From Stenotrophomonas maltophilia (GTDB taxonomy: Bacteria; Pseudomonadota; Gammaproteobacteria; Xanthomonadales; Xanthomonadaceae), in the NCBI GenBank assembly GCA_002435595.1, contig DJBL01000147.1, positions 9,152 to 73,151 of the forward strand: 64,000 nt of DNA, given 5' to 3'. This document shows, one piece after another, positions 18,265 to 30,769 of the stretch (within the stretch, counting starts at the first letter, position 1; the number at the start of each line of letters is the position of its first letter). The notes beneath the pieces were generated by a model that was not told the origin of the DNA, did not search any database, and worked only from the letters and a program-made list of their open reading frames with translations. Made by a program: the position numbers and the translations under genes.

Positions 18265-18678
18265 ATGTCCACCACCCCAGACCCCATCCCGCCCACTGAA
18301 ATCAGCATGGCCGAGATCGTCTTCCCCAATCACACCAACCACCTGGGCACCCTGTTCGGTGGCCAGGCGCTGGCCTGGATGGACAAGGCGGCCTTCCTCG
18401 CCGCCGCGCGCTACTCGCGCCGCACCGTGGTCACCGCGCGCTCGGACCAGGTCGATTTCAAGCTGCCGATCCGCATCGGCCAGATGGTGGAAACCATCGG
18501 TCGCATCGTCGAAGTGGGCCGCAGCTCGATGAAGGTGGAGGTGGAGCTGATCGCCGAAGACCTGCACACCGGCGAGCGCAAGCTCTGCACCCGCGGCCAC
18601 TTCGTGATGATCGCCCTGGACGCCGAGGGCCACCCCATCGCCGTGCCGCCGCTGCCCGGCGCCATCCCCGGCCCGTAA
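18265..18678 (+). CDS. Acyl-CoA thioesterase (YciA-like hotdog fold)
   Basis: A 137-residue single-hotdog protein. NHTNHLGTLFGGQALAWMDK contains the acyl-CoA thioesterase signature, with the catalytic acidic residue in the WMDKAAF helix, followed by ARSDQVDFKLPIRIGQMVE. It hydrolyses acyl-CoA esters in the cytoplasm; YciA-type enzymes act broadly on short to long chains. The ATG at 18265 gives MSTTPDPIPPTEISMAEIVF. It ends 35 bp before the sirtuin gene on the same strand and may share a transcript with it. Confidence 0.9.
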   Translation: MSTTPDPIPPTEISMAEIVFPNHTNHLGTLFGGQALAWMDKAAFLAAARYSRRTVVTARSDQVDFKLPIRIGQMVETIGRIVEVGRSSMKVEVELIAEDLHTGERKLCTRGHFVMIALDAEGHPIAVPPLPGAIPGP

Positions 18679-18713
18679 ACCGGATTGCGTTGCCCGCCGC
18701 GCGCCCCCACCTG

Positions 18714-19541
18714 ATGAGCATGACCAGCCCGCTTGCCGACTTCATCGACCGTGCCCAGCGCCTGTTCGTGCTCACCGGCGCCGGGTGCAGCACCGACTCG
18801 GGCATCCCCGATTACCGCGATGCCGACGGCCAGTGGAAGCGCACCCCACCGGTGACCTACCAGGCCTTCATGGGCGAGCTGGCCACCCGCCAGCGCTACT
18901 GGGCGCGCAGCCTGCTGGGCTGGCCGCGCTTCGGCCACGCCCGCCCCAACGGCACCCACGCCGCGCTGGCGGCGCTGGAAGCACGCGGCCAGCTGCAGGT
19001 GCTGCTCACCCAGAACGTGGACCGCCTGCACCAGCGCGCCGGCAGCCGTGAGGTTATCGACCTGCACGGCCGGCTGGACCAGGTGCGCTGCATGGGCTGC
19101 GAAGCCCGCACCCCGCGTGAGGATTTCCAGCAGGTGCTGCTGGCCCACAACCCCGGCTGGGACCAGCTCGACGCGGCGCAGGCCCCGGACGGTGACGCCG
19201 ACCTGGACGATGTCGATTTCAGCCGCTTCCAGGTGCCGGCGTGCCCGCACTGCGGCGGCATCCTCAAGCCGGATGTGGTCTTCTTCGGCGAAAACGTGCC
19301 GCGCGATCGGGTGGCCAGTGTCCAGGCGCACCTGGCGCAGGCCGATGCCGTGCTGGTGGTCGGCTCCTCGCTGATGGTCTATTCCGGGTTCCGCTTCGTC
19401 CAGGCCGCCGCCAACGCCGGCCTGCCGGTGGCCGCGCTCAACCTTGGCCGCACCCGCGCCGATGACCTGCTCAGCCTGAAGGTCGAGCAACCCTGCGCGC
19501 CAGCGCTGGCCTTCCTGTTGCCCGGCGCTGCCAACGCCTGA
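18714..19541 (+). CDS. cobB: NAD-dependent protein deacylase (sirtuin)
   Basis: A 275-residue sirtuin. The NAD-binding GAGCSTDSGIPDYR is at 22-35, TQNVDRLHQRAG at 99-110 and the catalytic His in DLHG at about 118. Zinc cysteines are CMGC (126, 129) and CPHC further on, and the second Rossmann part has VVFFGENVP and VVGSSLMVYSGF. It removes acyl groups from lysines at the cost of NAD, releasing nicotinamide, which pncA and nadV in this window could recycle. ATG 18714 and ATG 18720 are both possible starts. The symbol cobB is by family; whether the preference is for acetyl or other acyl groups cannot be read. Confidence 0.9.
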   Translation: MSMTSPLADFIDRAQRLFVLTGAGCSTDSGIPDYRDADGQWKRTPPVTYQAFMGELATRQRYWARSLLGWPRFGHARPNGTHAALAALEARGQLQVLLTQNVDRLHQRAGSREVIDLHGRLDQVRCMGCEARTPREDFQQVLLAHNPGWDQLDAAQAPDGDADLDDVDFSRFQVPACPHCGGILKPDVVFFGENVPRDRVASVQAHLAQADAVLVVGSSLMVYSGFRFVQAAANAGLPVAALNLGRTRADDLLSLKVEQPCAPALAFLLPGAANA

Positions 19542-19663
19542 GGCCTGGTTGCCGGGCCTGGGGTGTACCGCCGCGAAACTGTGATCCACCGGCACGGTTG
19601 CCTGATCGGCACGGCAGGAGTGCAATAGCCACCGGTTTTCCCGTTATCGCCAGAGTCCCCCAC

Positions 19664-20773
19664 TTGAGCCAGCTTTTCTCCCCCGTGTCCTTTGGCCCGC
19701 TGTCGCTGGCCAACCGCATCGTCATCGCGCCGATGTGCCAGTACTCCTCCACCGACGGCCTGGCCAATGACTGGCACCAGATCCACCTGGGCCAGCTGTC
19801 CCAGTCCGGCGCCGGCCTGCTGATCCTGGAAGCCACCGCCGTGCTGCCCGAAGGCCGCATCAGCTGGGCCGACCTGGGCCTGTGGGACGATGCCACCGAA
19901 GCGGCGCTCACCCAGGTGATCGGCGCGGTCAAGCGCTGGTCGCCGATGCCGATCGGCGTGCAGCTGGCCCACGCCGGGCGCAAGGCGTCCTCGGCGCGGC
20001 CGTGGGACGGTGGCGGCGCGCTGCCGGCCTCGGACCCGCGCGCATGGACCACCCTGGCCCCGTCGGCGATCCCGTTCAGCCCCACCGATCCCACCCCGCA
20101 GGCGCTGGATCTGGCCGGCATCGATGCGGTGGTGGACGCCTTCGTGGCCGCCGCCCAGCGCGCAGAACGCATCGGCCTGGACCTGATCGAACTGCATGCC
20201 GCGCACGGGTACCTGCTGCACCAGTTCCTGTCGCCGCTGAGCAACCAGCGCGAGGACGAGTACGGCGGTTCGCTGCAGAACCGCATGCGCCTGCTGGTGC
20301 GCGTGTTCGACGCGGTGCGCGAGGCGGTCTCCGATCGCATCGCGGTGGGCGTGCGCATCTCGGCCAGCGACTGGGTCGCCGGCGGCTGGGACATCGAGCA
20401 GACCACCACGTTGGCGCACGTGCTCGATGGCCGTGGCTGCCAGTTCCTGCATGTGTCCAGCGGCGGCAACGATCCACGCCAGCAGATCCCGCTGTCGCCG
20501 GGCTACCAGGTGCCGTTCGCGCAGGCGATCAAGGCGCAGAAGCTGCGCATGCCGGTGATCGCGGTAGGCCTGATCACCGACCCGGCGCAGGCCGAGTCGA
20601 TCCTGCGCCACGGCCATGCCGACGCGATCGCGCTGGCCCGCGGCATCCTCTACGACCCGCGCTGGCCGTGGCATGCCGCCGCTGCGCTCGGCGATTCACT
20701 GGAGCCGGCGCCGCAGTACCTGCGCTGCGAACCGCGCGAGGCGCGCGGCGTGTTCATCGCCCCACCGCGCTGA
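19664..20773 (+). CDS. Old yellow enzyme-family NADH:flavin oxidoreductase (YqjM-like)
   Basis: A 369-residue FMN TIM-barrel enzyme. NRIVIAPMCQYSS at the start, IGVQLAHAGRKAS, LIELHAAHGYLLHQFLSPLS with the substrate-binding His pair, NQREDEYGGSLQNRMRLL and ADAIALARGILYDPRW are class III OYE (YqjM/xenobiotic reductase) blocks. These enzymes reduce activated C=C bonds; the physiological substrate is unknown. The start is probably TTG 19664 (MSQLFSPVSFGPLSL), which fits the family N-terminus; a TTG at 19598 would add 22 unconserved residues. It is convergent with a LysR gene 43 bp away. Confidence 0.9.
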   Translation: MSQLFSPVSFGPLSLANRIVIAPMCQYSSTDGLANDWHQIHLGQLSQSGAGLLILEATAVLPEGRISWADLGLWDDATEAALTQVIGAVKRWSPMPIGVQLAHAGRKASSARPWDGGGALPASDPRAWTTLAPSAIPFSPTDPTPQALDLAGIDAVVDAFVAAAQRAERIGLDLIELHAAHGYLLHQFLSPLSNQREDEYGGSLQNRMRLLVRVFDAVREAVSDRIAVGVRISASDWVAGGWDIEQTTTLAHVLDGRGCQFLHVSSGGNDPRQQIPLSPGYQVPFAQAIKAQKLRMPVIAVGLITDPAQAESILRHGHADAIALARGILYDPRWPWHAAAALGDSLEPAPQYLRCEPREARGVFIAPPR

Positions 20774-20816
20774 CCCCAACCGCAGGCGGTGGCCCTGTGC
20801 CATCGCCTGCGCCCCG

Positions 20817-21749
20817 CTAGGCCACGTCCACCCGCCACTCGGCCGGCAGCCCGTCGACGATGTGCGTCATCAACGCGCGCACTTTCGGGGTCAGGTCGCG
20901 GCGATCGCTGACGCACAGGAACAGCCGCATCGGCTCGGGCAACGCCTGCGCATCGCCGGCTTCATTGCCCTCGAACAGGGCCTGCAGTTCACCGCGTGCC
21001 AGGTAGGGCGCGGCCACGAATGCCGCCAGGCGGGTGATGCCGCCGCCGGCCAGCGCCATCGCGGCCAGTGCATCGATATCGTCGCTGACCAGCGCCGGAC
21101 TCACTTCGGCATCGAAGCGCAGCCCGTCACGCACGAAGCCCCAGCGCAGATGGCGGCCGTCCTTGGGATGCCGGAACAGCAGGCAGCGATGCTCGCGCAG
21201 GGCCTCGGGCGTGCGCGGCACGCCGGTGCGCGCCAGGTACGAGGGCGCCGCACAGAACACGAACGGGACCTGCGCGATCGGTCGCGCCACCAGCCCTTCT
21301 TCCAGCTGCGGCTCGATGCGGATGCTCACGTCCACGTCTTCGCGCGCATGGTCCACCGCGCGGTCGGCCAGCAGCAGTTCGATCGCCAGCCGCGGGTAGC
21401 GCGCCTTCAGCGAGGGCAGCAGCGGGGCCAGCTTGTGCCGCCCGAACGAGGTGCTGCAGGCGATCCGCAGCCGGCCCTCGGGGGTGGCGTCCAGGTCGGT
21501 CACTGCGGCCTGCGCGCGTTGCAGGTCGCGCTCGATGTAGCGCACCTGGGCCAGGTACAGCGCGCCGCGCTCGGTCAGCGCCAGCTGGCGGGTGGTGCGG
21601 TTGAACAGGCGCACGCCCAGGTGCGCCTCCAGCCGGGCGATGTTCTGCCCCACCGCCGCCGCGCTGATCCCCAGCGTGCGCGCGGCGGCGGCCAGGCTGC
21701 CGGCATCGGCGGTGCGGATGAAGCTGCGGATTGACTGGAGAATATTCAT
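20817..21749 (-). CDS. LysR-family transcriptional regulator
   Basis: A 310-residue LysR regulator. The winged HTH occupies residues 1-60 (MNILQSIRSFIRTADAGSLA, SAAAVGQNIARLEAHLGVRL, TRQLALTERG), and the periplasmic-binding-like effector domain follows (about 90-300). The start at 21749 is the usual LysR beginning. It is divergent from aceE with 179 bp between the start codons, and convergent with the OYE gene. Regulators of this family often control the divergent neighbour, but linking it to aceE is inference; many LysR proteins beside OYE genes control those instead. The effector is not predictable. Confidence 0.9.
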   Translation of the reverse strand: MNILQSIRSFIRTADAGSLAAAARTLGISAAAVGQNIARLEAHLGVRLFNRTTRQLALTERGALYLAQVRYIERDLQRAQAAVTDLDATPEGRLRIACSTSFGRHKLAPLLPSLKARYPRLAIELLLADRAVDHAREDVDVSIRIEPQLEEGLVARPIAQVPFVFCAAPSYLARTGVPRTPEALREHRCLLFRHPKDGRHLRWGFVRDGLRFDAEVSPALVSDDIDALAAMALAGGGITRLAAFVAAPYLARGELQALFEGNEAGDAQALPEPMRLFLCVSDRRDLTPKVRALMTHIVDGLPAEWRVDVA

Positions 21750-21928
21750 GGTGACCGCCATTCTCGCCTGTGATTGCAAAGTTTGTCTTTAGAAAGAGCC
21801 AACAGGCCCCGATCTACCGGTGGCCCCGGCCCGCTCCTAAGGTGTTTGTCCCCGCCAGCCCGGGGCTGCGCCGCCCCCTCCGGCGCGCGCAGCACCGCAG
21901 GCCTGGCCGCCTTTGCCGGAGATGGACC

Positions 21929-24601
<2,673 letters not shown>

Positions 24602-24610
24602 GGCAGCTCC

Positions 24611-24634
24611 GCCACGCCGGGCGTGCGGCGTGGC
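24611..24634 (+). terminator. Hairpin after aceE
   Basis: GCCACGCC / GGCGTGGC forms a perfect 8-bp stem with an 8-nt loop 10 bp after the aceE stop. There is no U-tract (CCGTTCATTGG follows), so it may stabilise the 3' end or assist factor-dependent termination rather than act as an intrinsic terminator. Confidence 0.5.
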
Positions 24635-24736
24635 CCGTTCATTGGTGGTGTTGATGACGAGCGCTGGGTCACGGCACTCGCGCGTCAGGTCCGGCATGCT
24701 GGATGCTCCGGTTTCGGCACGATCCAGGGAGGGACG

Positions 24737-25648
24737 ATGAAATACGATCGGCAGGCAGGGCGTCATGCCATCCACGCGGTTGTGGTGCTGCTGCTGGCGG
24801 TGCTCGCGCCCGCCCCCGCCCTGGCCGGTCCCGATCCGGTACCCGGCAGCCTGCACGCCGCGCTGCGGGCGCTGGATGACGACCCCGCGCGCCGGGCCGC
24901 CGAGCGCCTGGCTGCGATGCGCCTTGCCTACGCGCAGGCAGCCCCTGTTGTGATGCAGCCCGGCGACTGCGCCGCCTTGCCCGATGCACGGTTGCAGGAC
25001 CTGTTCGAATCCACCGCGTTGATCGCCTTCTACGCGCGCGACCCGGCCACGCTGGCGCGGCTGCAGTGCCTGTACGACACCCTGCAGGCGCGCGCGCGGG
25101 CCACCGAGGAACAGCATCGCGCCATGCGTGGCGCGCTGATCGCACTGCAGCGCTTCGACGCGGCCAATGCGTTGCGCGGTCGCCTGGCGAAGCCGCCCAG
25201 CGCGCTGCCGGACATCCGCGGCATGCCGCGGCCCGGCAGGCCGGTGCTCCGCCTGAACAGCCTCACCCAGGTGCAACGCGCGGTGCTGGCCGAAGACGGC
25301 CTGCGCGTGGTGGCCGTGGTGCACCCCTACTGCGGTTTCTCGCGGCGCGCGCTGGAGGCCATCACCACCGCACCCGAGTACGCCTGGCTGCGCGACCACC
25401 TGCAGCTGCTGGTGCCGATCGGGCAGGCATGGCCCGGGCAGGAAATGCTCGACTGGAACGCGGCCCATCCGGACCTGCCCATGCAGCCGATGCTGGCCGA
25501 CCCCGCCTGGCGGGACGTGGATACCGATCAGACGCCGCTGTTCCACCTGATGCGCGACGGCAAGGTCATCGACACCGTGGTGGGGTGGCCAGCGCAAGGC
25601 GCCGACCTGCGTGCACTACGCGCCGCGCTGGAAGACGACACGCACTGA
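24737..25648 (+). CDS. Exported thioredoxin-fold protein with a single active-site cysteine
   Basis: A 303-residue protein with a signal peptide (about 1-30, ending APALA). After an alpha-helical region comes a thioredoxin-like domain (about 165-300) with VVAVVHPYCGFSRRALEAI. The active site is CGFS (C199), a monothiol glutaredoxin-like motif rather than CxxC, in a protein predicted to be periplasmic. A cis-proline-type DQTPLFHL and the DGKVIDTVVGW strand support the fold. Other cysteines are C78 and C111. The start is set by a strong AGGGAGGG ten bases upstream of ATG 24737. Function unknown; a thiol sensor, a disulfide reductase using a distant cysteine, or a degenerate fold are all possible. 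Confidence 0.6.
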   Translation: MKYDRQAGRHAIHAVVVLLLAVLAPAPALAGPDPVPGSLHAALRALDDDPARRAAERLAAMRLAYAQAAPVVMQPGDCAALPDARLQDLFESTALIAFYARDPATLARLQCLYDTLQARARATEEQHRAMRGALIALQRFDAANALRGRLAKPPSALPDIRGMPRPGRPVLRLNSLTQVQRAVLAEDGLRVVAVVHPYCGFSRRALEAITTAPEYAWLRDHLQLLVPIGQAWPGQEMLDWNAAHPDLPMQPMLADPAWRDVDTDQTPLFHLMRDGKVIDTVVGWPAQGADLRALRAALEDDTH

Positions 25649-25722
25649 GCCGTCGTGCAAGCTGCTTGGTTGCATCTGAGAGCATCGTCCCCGCACCGGC
25701 GGTGCTCGCTTAAACTGGCCGA

Positions 25723-26574
25723 ATGCGCCCTGATTCCATCCTTACCCTGTCATGCCCGGACCGCACCGGGATCGTCTATCGCGTGTCCGGCCTGCTGTTC
25801 GAGCTGGGCTGCAACATCCTGGACGCCCAGCAGTTCGGCGATGAGGAGAGCGGCCGGTTCTTCCTGCGCGTGCACTTCGATCGCGCCGCCAGCCAGGCGC
25901 TGGCCGATATCCAAGCGCGCATGGGCACGCTGGCGGCCGAGTTCCAGATGGACTGGCAACTGCACGACGCGCGCCGCCGCGCGCGGCTGCTGGTGCTGGT
26001 GAGCAAGCAGGGGCATTGCCTGAACGACCTGCTGTTCCGGGCGCACAGTCGCCAGTTGCAGGTGGATATCGCTGCGGTGGCCTCCAACCATGACGACTTC
26101 GCCGCACTGGCCGGGTCGTACGGGGTGCCGTTCCACCACCTGCCGGTCAACGCCGACAACCGCGCCGTGCAGGAGCAGCAGATCATCGACCTGGTCGAGC
26201 GCGAGCAGATCGACCTGGTGGTGCTGGCGCGCTACATGCAGATCCTGTCGCCGCGCCTGTGCCAGGCGCTGGCGGGCCGGGCGATCAACATCCACCACAG
26301 CTTCCTGCCCAGCTTCAAGGGTGCCCAGCCCTACCACCAGGCGCACGCGCGCGGGGTCAAGATCATCGGCGCCACCGCGCACTACGTTACCGAAGACCTG
26401 GACGAAGGCCCGATCATCGAGCAGGACGTGGCCCGCGTGGACCACGCCATGACCCCGCGCGACCTGGTGCGGCTGGGCAGCGATACCGAATCGCAGGTGC
26501 TGGCGCGCGCCGTGCGCCGGCACGTGGAGCACCGGATCCTGCGCAACGGGCATCGCACGGTGGTGTTCCGCTGA
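25723..26574 (+). CDS. purU: Formyltetrahydrofolate deformylase
   Basis: A 283-residue enzyme. An N-terminal ACT domain (about 1-80, ILTLSCPDRTGIVYRVSGLL) is followed by a formyltransferase-type hydrolase domain with VVLARYMQILSP, NIHHSFLPSFKGAQPYHQA (active-site Asn and His) and ATAHYVTEDLDEGPIIEQ (catalytic Asp). It hydrolyses 10-formyl-tetrahydrofolate to formate and tetrahydrofolate, balancing one-carbon pools and feeding formate to PurT. It is monocistronic; downstream are GTAG-type palindromes. Confidence 0.95.
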   Translation: MRPDSILTLSCPDRTGIVYRVSGLLFELGCNILDAQQFGDEESGRFFLRVHFDRAASQALADIQARMGTLAAEFQMDWQLHDARRRARLLVLVSKQGHCLNDLLFRAHSRQLQVDIAAVASNHDDFAALAGSYGVPFHHLPVNADNRAVQEQQIIDLVEREQIDLVVLARYMQILSPRLCQALAGRAINIHHSFLPSFKGAQPYHQAHARGVKIIGATAHYVTEDLDEGPIIEQDVARVDHAMTPRDLVRLGSDTESQVLARAVRRHVEHRILRNGHRTVVFR

Positions 26575-26602
26575 ACGGCGCGCGCCGGGGCGCGGCGTCC
26601 CG

Positions 26603-26778
26603 GTAGGGACCGACCGTTGGTCGGTACGCTTTCTGGCCGGGGCGCAGTGTCGTCTGGAATGGCGGGCAGTGCAGGCCGCCGGCCAGCTCCTCGCACGCCC
26701 CAAACGGTATCGCGAGCCGGCCAGCGGCCGGCGCTACCCGAGCGTGGCAGGTAGGTAGCAACCGTTGGTCGGTACGCC
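26603..26778. repeat. Three dispersed GTAG-type palindromes
   Basis: GTAGGGACCGACCGTTGGTCGGTACGC at 26603-26629. An inverse copy of another subfamily, GCCGGCCAGCGGCCGGCGCTAC, at 26716-26737. GTAGCAACCGTTGGTCGGTACGCC at 26755-26778. They fill the 231-bp gap between the convergent purU and pncA genes. Arms of two sequence types (CGACCGTTGGTCG and GCCGGCCGCTGGCCGGC) occur within 180 bp. Confidence 0.85.
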
Positions 26779-26805
26779 TTTCCGGCCAGCGCCCGGCATC
26801 GCGCG

Positions 26806-27435
26806 TCAGATCACGGCGATCTTCGCCTTGGCCAACGCCTCGCGCACCATGCCGTCGTTGGCCTCGGTCACCGGCCGGGTCAGCTCCCACAGGAACTTCA
26901 CCCGGAACCCGGCTTTGACCGCGTCCTGCGCGCTCCACAGCACGCAGTAATCGCGTGCCAGCCCGCATACGTGCACCTCGCGGATGCCGCGTTCGTGCAG
27001 CCAGCCGGCCAGGCCGGTGGCCGGGCGGGTGCCATCGGGGCCGTGGTTTTCGCGGAAGGCGCTGTAGGAGTCCACCTGCTGCCGGGTGCCCTTGCGCAGG
27101 ATCAGGTCGGCCGCGGTCCAGTCCACGCCCGGGTGCAGCGCTGCGCCGGCGCTGCCCTGCACGCAGTGGTCCGGCCACAGGGTCTGCGGCTGCGCGTGCA
27201 GCAGGATCGCCTCGAACGGCAGGTGCCCCGGGTGCTGGCTGGCAAAGGAGGCGTGGTCGGCCGGGTGCCAGTCCTGGGTGGCCACCACCGTGCGGTAGCG
27301 GCGCTGTGCCAGCAGTGCGGCGATCGGGGCCACCAGCGCATCGCCCGCTTCGCAGGCCAGCGCGCCACCGGGCATGAAGTCCGGCTGCAGGTCGATCACC
27401 AGCAGGGCCACATCGGCGGATAGGGCGGCGGTCAT
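26806..27435 (-). CDS. pncA: Nicotinamidase
   Basis: A 209-residue isochorismatase-fold amidohydrolase. The catalytic Asp is in LLVIDLQPDF (about 11-20), the metal-binding histidines in TQDWHPADHASFASQH, the catalytic Lys probably in LILRKGT, and the nucleophilic Cys in LARDYCVLWSAQDA. It deamidates nicotinamide to nicotinate for the Preiss-Handler route to NAD. The ATG at 27435 is preferred to a start ten codons upstream because the first residues then match the family. It is 57 bp downstream of queH on the same strand. A second nicotinamide route (nadV) lies 5 kb away. Confidence 0.93.
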   Translation of the reverse strand: MTAALSADVALLVIDLQPDFMPGGALACEAGDALVAPIAALLAQRRYRTVVATQDWHPADHASFASQHPGHLPFEAILLHAQPQTLWPDHCVQGSAGAALHPGVDWTAADLILRKGTRQQVDSYSAFRENHGPDGTRPATGLAGWLHERGIREVHVCGLARDYCVLWSAQDAVKAGFRVKFLWELTRPVTEANDGMVREALAKAKIAVI

Positions 27436-27492
27436 GGCAGGTCCAACACAACGCAGGCGGGGCAACCAGCGTGGCGGCCCCGCGTGCGAACG

Positions 27493-28179
27493 TCAATCGC
27501 CCGTGGGCGCCTCGTTGTCCTGGCCGTAATACAACAGGCCGATCTTGATGCGCTCGCGGCCGGTTTCGCGGCGGTGGCGGTTGGCATCGCGCAGGGAGTA
27601 CACGCAGCCGCAGTACTCCTGCTGGTAGAACTGCTCGCGCTTGCTGATCTCCACCATGCGCGCGGCGCCACCGCCCTTGCGCCAGTTGTAATCCCAGTAC
27701 TGGATGCCGGGATAGTGCGCGGCGGCGCGGTGGCCGCAGTCGTTGATCTGGTTCATGTCCTTCCAGCGCGAGATGCCCAGCGAACTGCTGATCACCGGGA
27801 AGCCATGTTCGTGTGCATACAGCGCGGTGCGCACGAAGCGCATGTCAAAGCACATGGTGCAGCGGATGCCACGCTCGGGCTCGGCTTCCATGCCACGGGC
27901 GCGTGCGAACCAGTTGTCGGTGTCGTAGTCGGCGTCGACGAACGGCACGTCGTGCTTCTCGGCGAAACGGATGTTCTCCTGCTTGCGCAGTTCGTATTCC
28001 CTGGCCGGGTGGATGTTGGGGTTGTAGAAGAAGATCGTGTAGTCGATGCCGGAGGCGGTGATCGCCTCCATCACTTCGCCCGAGCACGGCGCGCAGCACG
28101 AATGCAGCAGCAGCCGGGTGTGGCCATCGGGCAGGGACAGGGTGGGGCGGTCGATCGGGGTAACGGCGGGCGTGGTCAT
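27493..28179 (-). CDS. queH: Epoxyqueuosine reductase QueH
   Basis: A 228-residue protein of the former DUF208 family. The N-terminal [14 protein letters not shown] and later [11 protein letters not shown] and [11 protein letters not shown] supply the cysteines that bind the iron-sulfur and metal cofactors. It reduces epoxyqueuosine to queuosine, the last step of tRNA wobble-base modification, as a cobalamin-independent alternative to QueG. That fits a B12-thrifty cell alongside metE next door, though the two genes are not known to be co-regulated. It ends 69 bp after metE on the same strand. Confidence 0.93.
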   Translation of the reverse strand: MTTPAVTPIDRPTLSLPDGHTRLLLHSCCAPCSGEVMEAITASGIDYTIFFYNPNIHPAREYELRKQENIRFAEKHDVPFVDADYDTDNWFARARGMEAEPERGIRCTMCFDMRFVRTALYAHEHGFPVISSSLGISRWKDMNQINDCGHRAAAHYPGIQYWDYNWRKGGGAARMVEISKREQFYQQEYCGCVYSLRDANRHRRETGRERIKIGLLYYGQDNEAPTGD

Positions 28180-28248
28180 GTACGTCTCGTCGACCGCACC
28201 GCCGGCAACGGCGGCGGTGCGGTCCTTGGGTCATCTGGACAGGGTGGG

Positions 28249-30546
28249 TCAGGCGGCGTTGGCGTCGGCGGTTTCCTCGCGCAGCTGGCGCGCTGCGGCC
28301 ACCAGTGCGTCCAGCGCGGCGCGGGTTTCCGTCCAGCCGCGGGTCTTCAGGCCGCAGTCGGGGTTGACCCAGATCTGCTCCGGCCGGAGGACTTCGGCGG
28401 CCTTGCGCAGCAGCGCCAGCATTTCTTCCTTGTCGGGCACGCGCGGGGAGTGGATGTCATACACGCCCGGGCCGATCTCGTTGGGATACTGGAAGCGCAC
28501 GAATGCGTCCAGCAGCTCCATGCGCGAGCGCGAGGTCTCGATCGAGATCACGTCGGCGTCCATGGCTGCCACCGAGTGGATGATGTCGTTGAACTCGGAG
28601 TAGCACATGTGGGTGTGGATCTGGGTGGCATCGCGCACACCGCTGGCACTGATCCGGAACGCTTCCACCGCCCAGTCCAGGTACTCGCGCCACTGCGCGC
28701 GGCGCAGCGGCAGGCCTTCGCGGATGGCCGGCTCGTCGATCTGGATCACGCCGATGCCGGCCGCTTCCAGGTCCAGCACCTCCTCGCGCAGGGCCAGCGC
28801 GATCTGCCGGCAGGTGTCCGCGCGCGACTGGTCATCGCGCACGAACGACCACTGCAGCACCGTCACCGGGCCGGTCAGCATGCCCTTCATCGGGCGGTCG
28901 GTCAGCGACTGCGCGTACTGCGACCAGCGCACCGTCATCGGCCGTGGGCGGGTCACGTCGCCGAAGATCACCGGCGGCTTCACGCAGCGCGAGCCATAAC
29001 TCTGCACCCAGCCGTTCCTGGTGAACGCGAAGCCGTCGAGTTGCTCGCCGAAGTACTCCACCATGTCGTTGCGCTCGAACTCGCCGTGCACCAGCACGTC
29101 CAGGCCGATCTGCTCCTGCACGCGCACGCAGTGCTCGGTCTGGGTGGCCAGGAACGCATCGTAGTCGGCGTCGGACAGCTTGCCGGACTTGTGGCTGGCG
29201 CGGGCCTCACGCACGTCCAGGGTCTGCGGGAAGGAGCCGATCGTGGTGGTGGGGAAGCGCGGCAGCTTGAGCGCGCCGGCCTGGGCCAGATGGCGCTGCG
29301 GGTACGCGCTGTGGCGCTGCGCATCGGCGGCGGTCAGGCCGGCCAGGCGCGCGGCCACCTCGGCCTTGTGCACGCGCGGCGAGCGCCGGCGCGATTCGAT
29401 GCACGCACGCGAGTGCGCCAGTGCATCCTCGGCGCGGGCCGGGGCGTCGATGGCGTCGGCCAGCACGCGCAGCTCCTGCAGCTTCTGTTTGGAGAACGCC
29501 AGCCAGCTGTGCAGTTCCTCATCCAGCTTCTTTTCCAGGTCCAGATCGACCGGGCTGTGCAGCAGCGAACACGACGGGGCCAGCCACAGCGCATCGCCGC
29601 CTACGTGGCCGTGCGCGTAGCGCGCCAGCACCAGCGCGTTGTCCAGGTGGGTGCGCCAGATGTTGCGGCCGTTGACCAGGCCGGCCGACAGCACGCGGCC
29701 CGGCGGCAGCGCCTTGATCACCGCGTCCAGCTGCTCGGGGGCGCGCACCAGGTCCACGTGCAGGCCATCCACCGGCAGCGCGGCGGCCAGCGCCAGGTTG
29801 TCGTCGAGTGCGCCGAAGTAGGTGGCCAGCAGCACCTTCGGCCGCGCCGCTTCGGCCAGCACCGCGTAGGCGTGGGTGAACGCGGCGCGGGTGGCCTCGT
29901 CCAGGTCCTGCACCAGTGCCGGCTCATCCAGCTGCACCCATTGCGCGCCAGCTTCTTTCAGCGCGCCCAGCAGCTGCACGTACACCGGCAGCAATGCGTC
30001 GAGCAGGTCCAACGCGCGGCTGCCGTCGGTGGTCTTGGACAGCAGCAGGAAGGTCACCGGGCCGATCAGCACCGGGCGGGTCTCGATACCCAGTGCCTTG
30101 GCCTGGCGGTATTCGGCCAGCGGCTTGTCGCCGCGCAACGCGAAGCCCTGGCCGGCCTGCAGTTCGGGCACCAGGTAGTGGTAATTGGTGTCGAACCACT
30201 TGGTCATTTCCAGCGCGTGCAGGTCATAGCCATCGCGCTGCACGCCGCGGGCCATGGCGAAATAGCCGGCCAGCGGCTCGGCGTCGGCCAGGGCGCGGTA
30301 GCGCGCCGGGATCGCGTCGAACAGGAAGGCCGCATCGAGCACCTGGTCGTAGAAGCTGAAGTCGTTGCTCGGCGGCACATCGACGCCGGCCTCGCGCTGC
30401 AGCCGCCAATGGCGCTCGCGCAGGCCGCTGGCGGTGTCCTGCAGTGCCTGGGCGCTGCTTTCGCCGGACCAGAACGCTTCCAGCGCACGCTTGAGTTCGC
30501 GCTTGGCGCCGATGCGGGGAAACCCCAGGTTGGTAACAGTAGTCAT
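28249..30546 (-). CDS. metE: Cobalamin-independent methionine synthase
   Basis: A 765-residue two-barrel enzyme transferring the methyl group of 5-methyltetrahydropteroyl-triglutamate to homocysteine. The N-terminal [20 protein letters not shown] starts the first barrel. Zinc ligands in the C-terminal barrel are the His and Cys of [10 protein letters not shown] and the Cys of [16 protein letters not shown] starts that barrel. The ATG at 30546 gives [13 protein letters not shown]. An upstream cobalamin riboswitch (30770-30985) predicts that vitamin B12 shuts it off in favour of a B12-dependent MetH encoded elsewhere. queH follows on the same strand and could share the transcript. Confidence 0.97.
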   Translation of the reverse strand: MTTVTNLGFPRIGAKRELKRALEAFWSGESSAQALQDTASGLRERHWRLQREAGVDVPPSNDFSFYDQVLDAAFLFDAIPARYRALADAEPLAGYFAMARGVQRDGYDLHALEMTKWFDTNYHYLVPELQAGQGFALRGDKPLAEYRQAKALGIETRPVLIGPVTFLLLSKTTDGSRALDLLDALLPVYVQLLGALKEAGAQWVQLDEPALVQDLDEATRAAFTHAYAVLAEAARPKVLLATYFGALDDNLALAAALPVDGLHVDLVRAPEQLDAVIKALPPGRVLSAGLVNGRNIWRTHLDNALVLARYAHGHVGGDALWLAPSCSLLHSPVDLDLEKKLDEELHSWLAFSKQKLQELRVLADAIDAPARAEDALAHSRACIESRRRSPRVHKAEVAARLAGLTAADAQRHSAYPQRHLAQAGALKLPRFPTTTIGSFPQTLDVREARASHKSGKLSDADYDAFLATQTEHCVRVQEQIGLDVLVHGEFERNDMVEYFGEQLDGFAFTRNGWVQSYGSRCVKPPVIFGDVTRPRPMTVRWSQYAQSLTDRPMKGMLTGPVTVLQWSFVRDDQSRADTCRQIALALREEVLDLEAAGIGVIQIDEPAIREGLPLRRAQWREYLDWAVEAFRISASGVRDATQIHTHMCYSEFNDIIHSVAAMDADVISIETSRSRMELLDAFVRFQYPNEIGPGVYDIHSPRVPDKEEMLALLRKAAEVLRPEQIWVNPDCGLKTRGWTETRAALDALVAAARQLREETADANAA

Positions 30547-30769
30547 GGAACGTGTCCTCATTGCAGTAGCGGCATTGAGGAACGAAGGAACCGCGCGCCG
30601 TGCACGACATGGCTGCCGTGTCCGCCCCGCCAGCGACCTTCGCCCCCGCGGGCGAACCGGATGTCGTGGAGCGGACGCACGGGGGCAGCGCCACGCGGGC
30701 GGCATGGCGGCAGGCCCCGGCAACCTCCCCGCGGACGTTCCAGGTCGAATCAGGGGACGGTCGTGTCCC

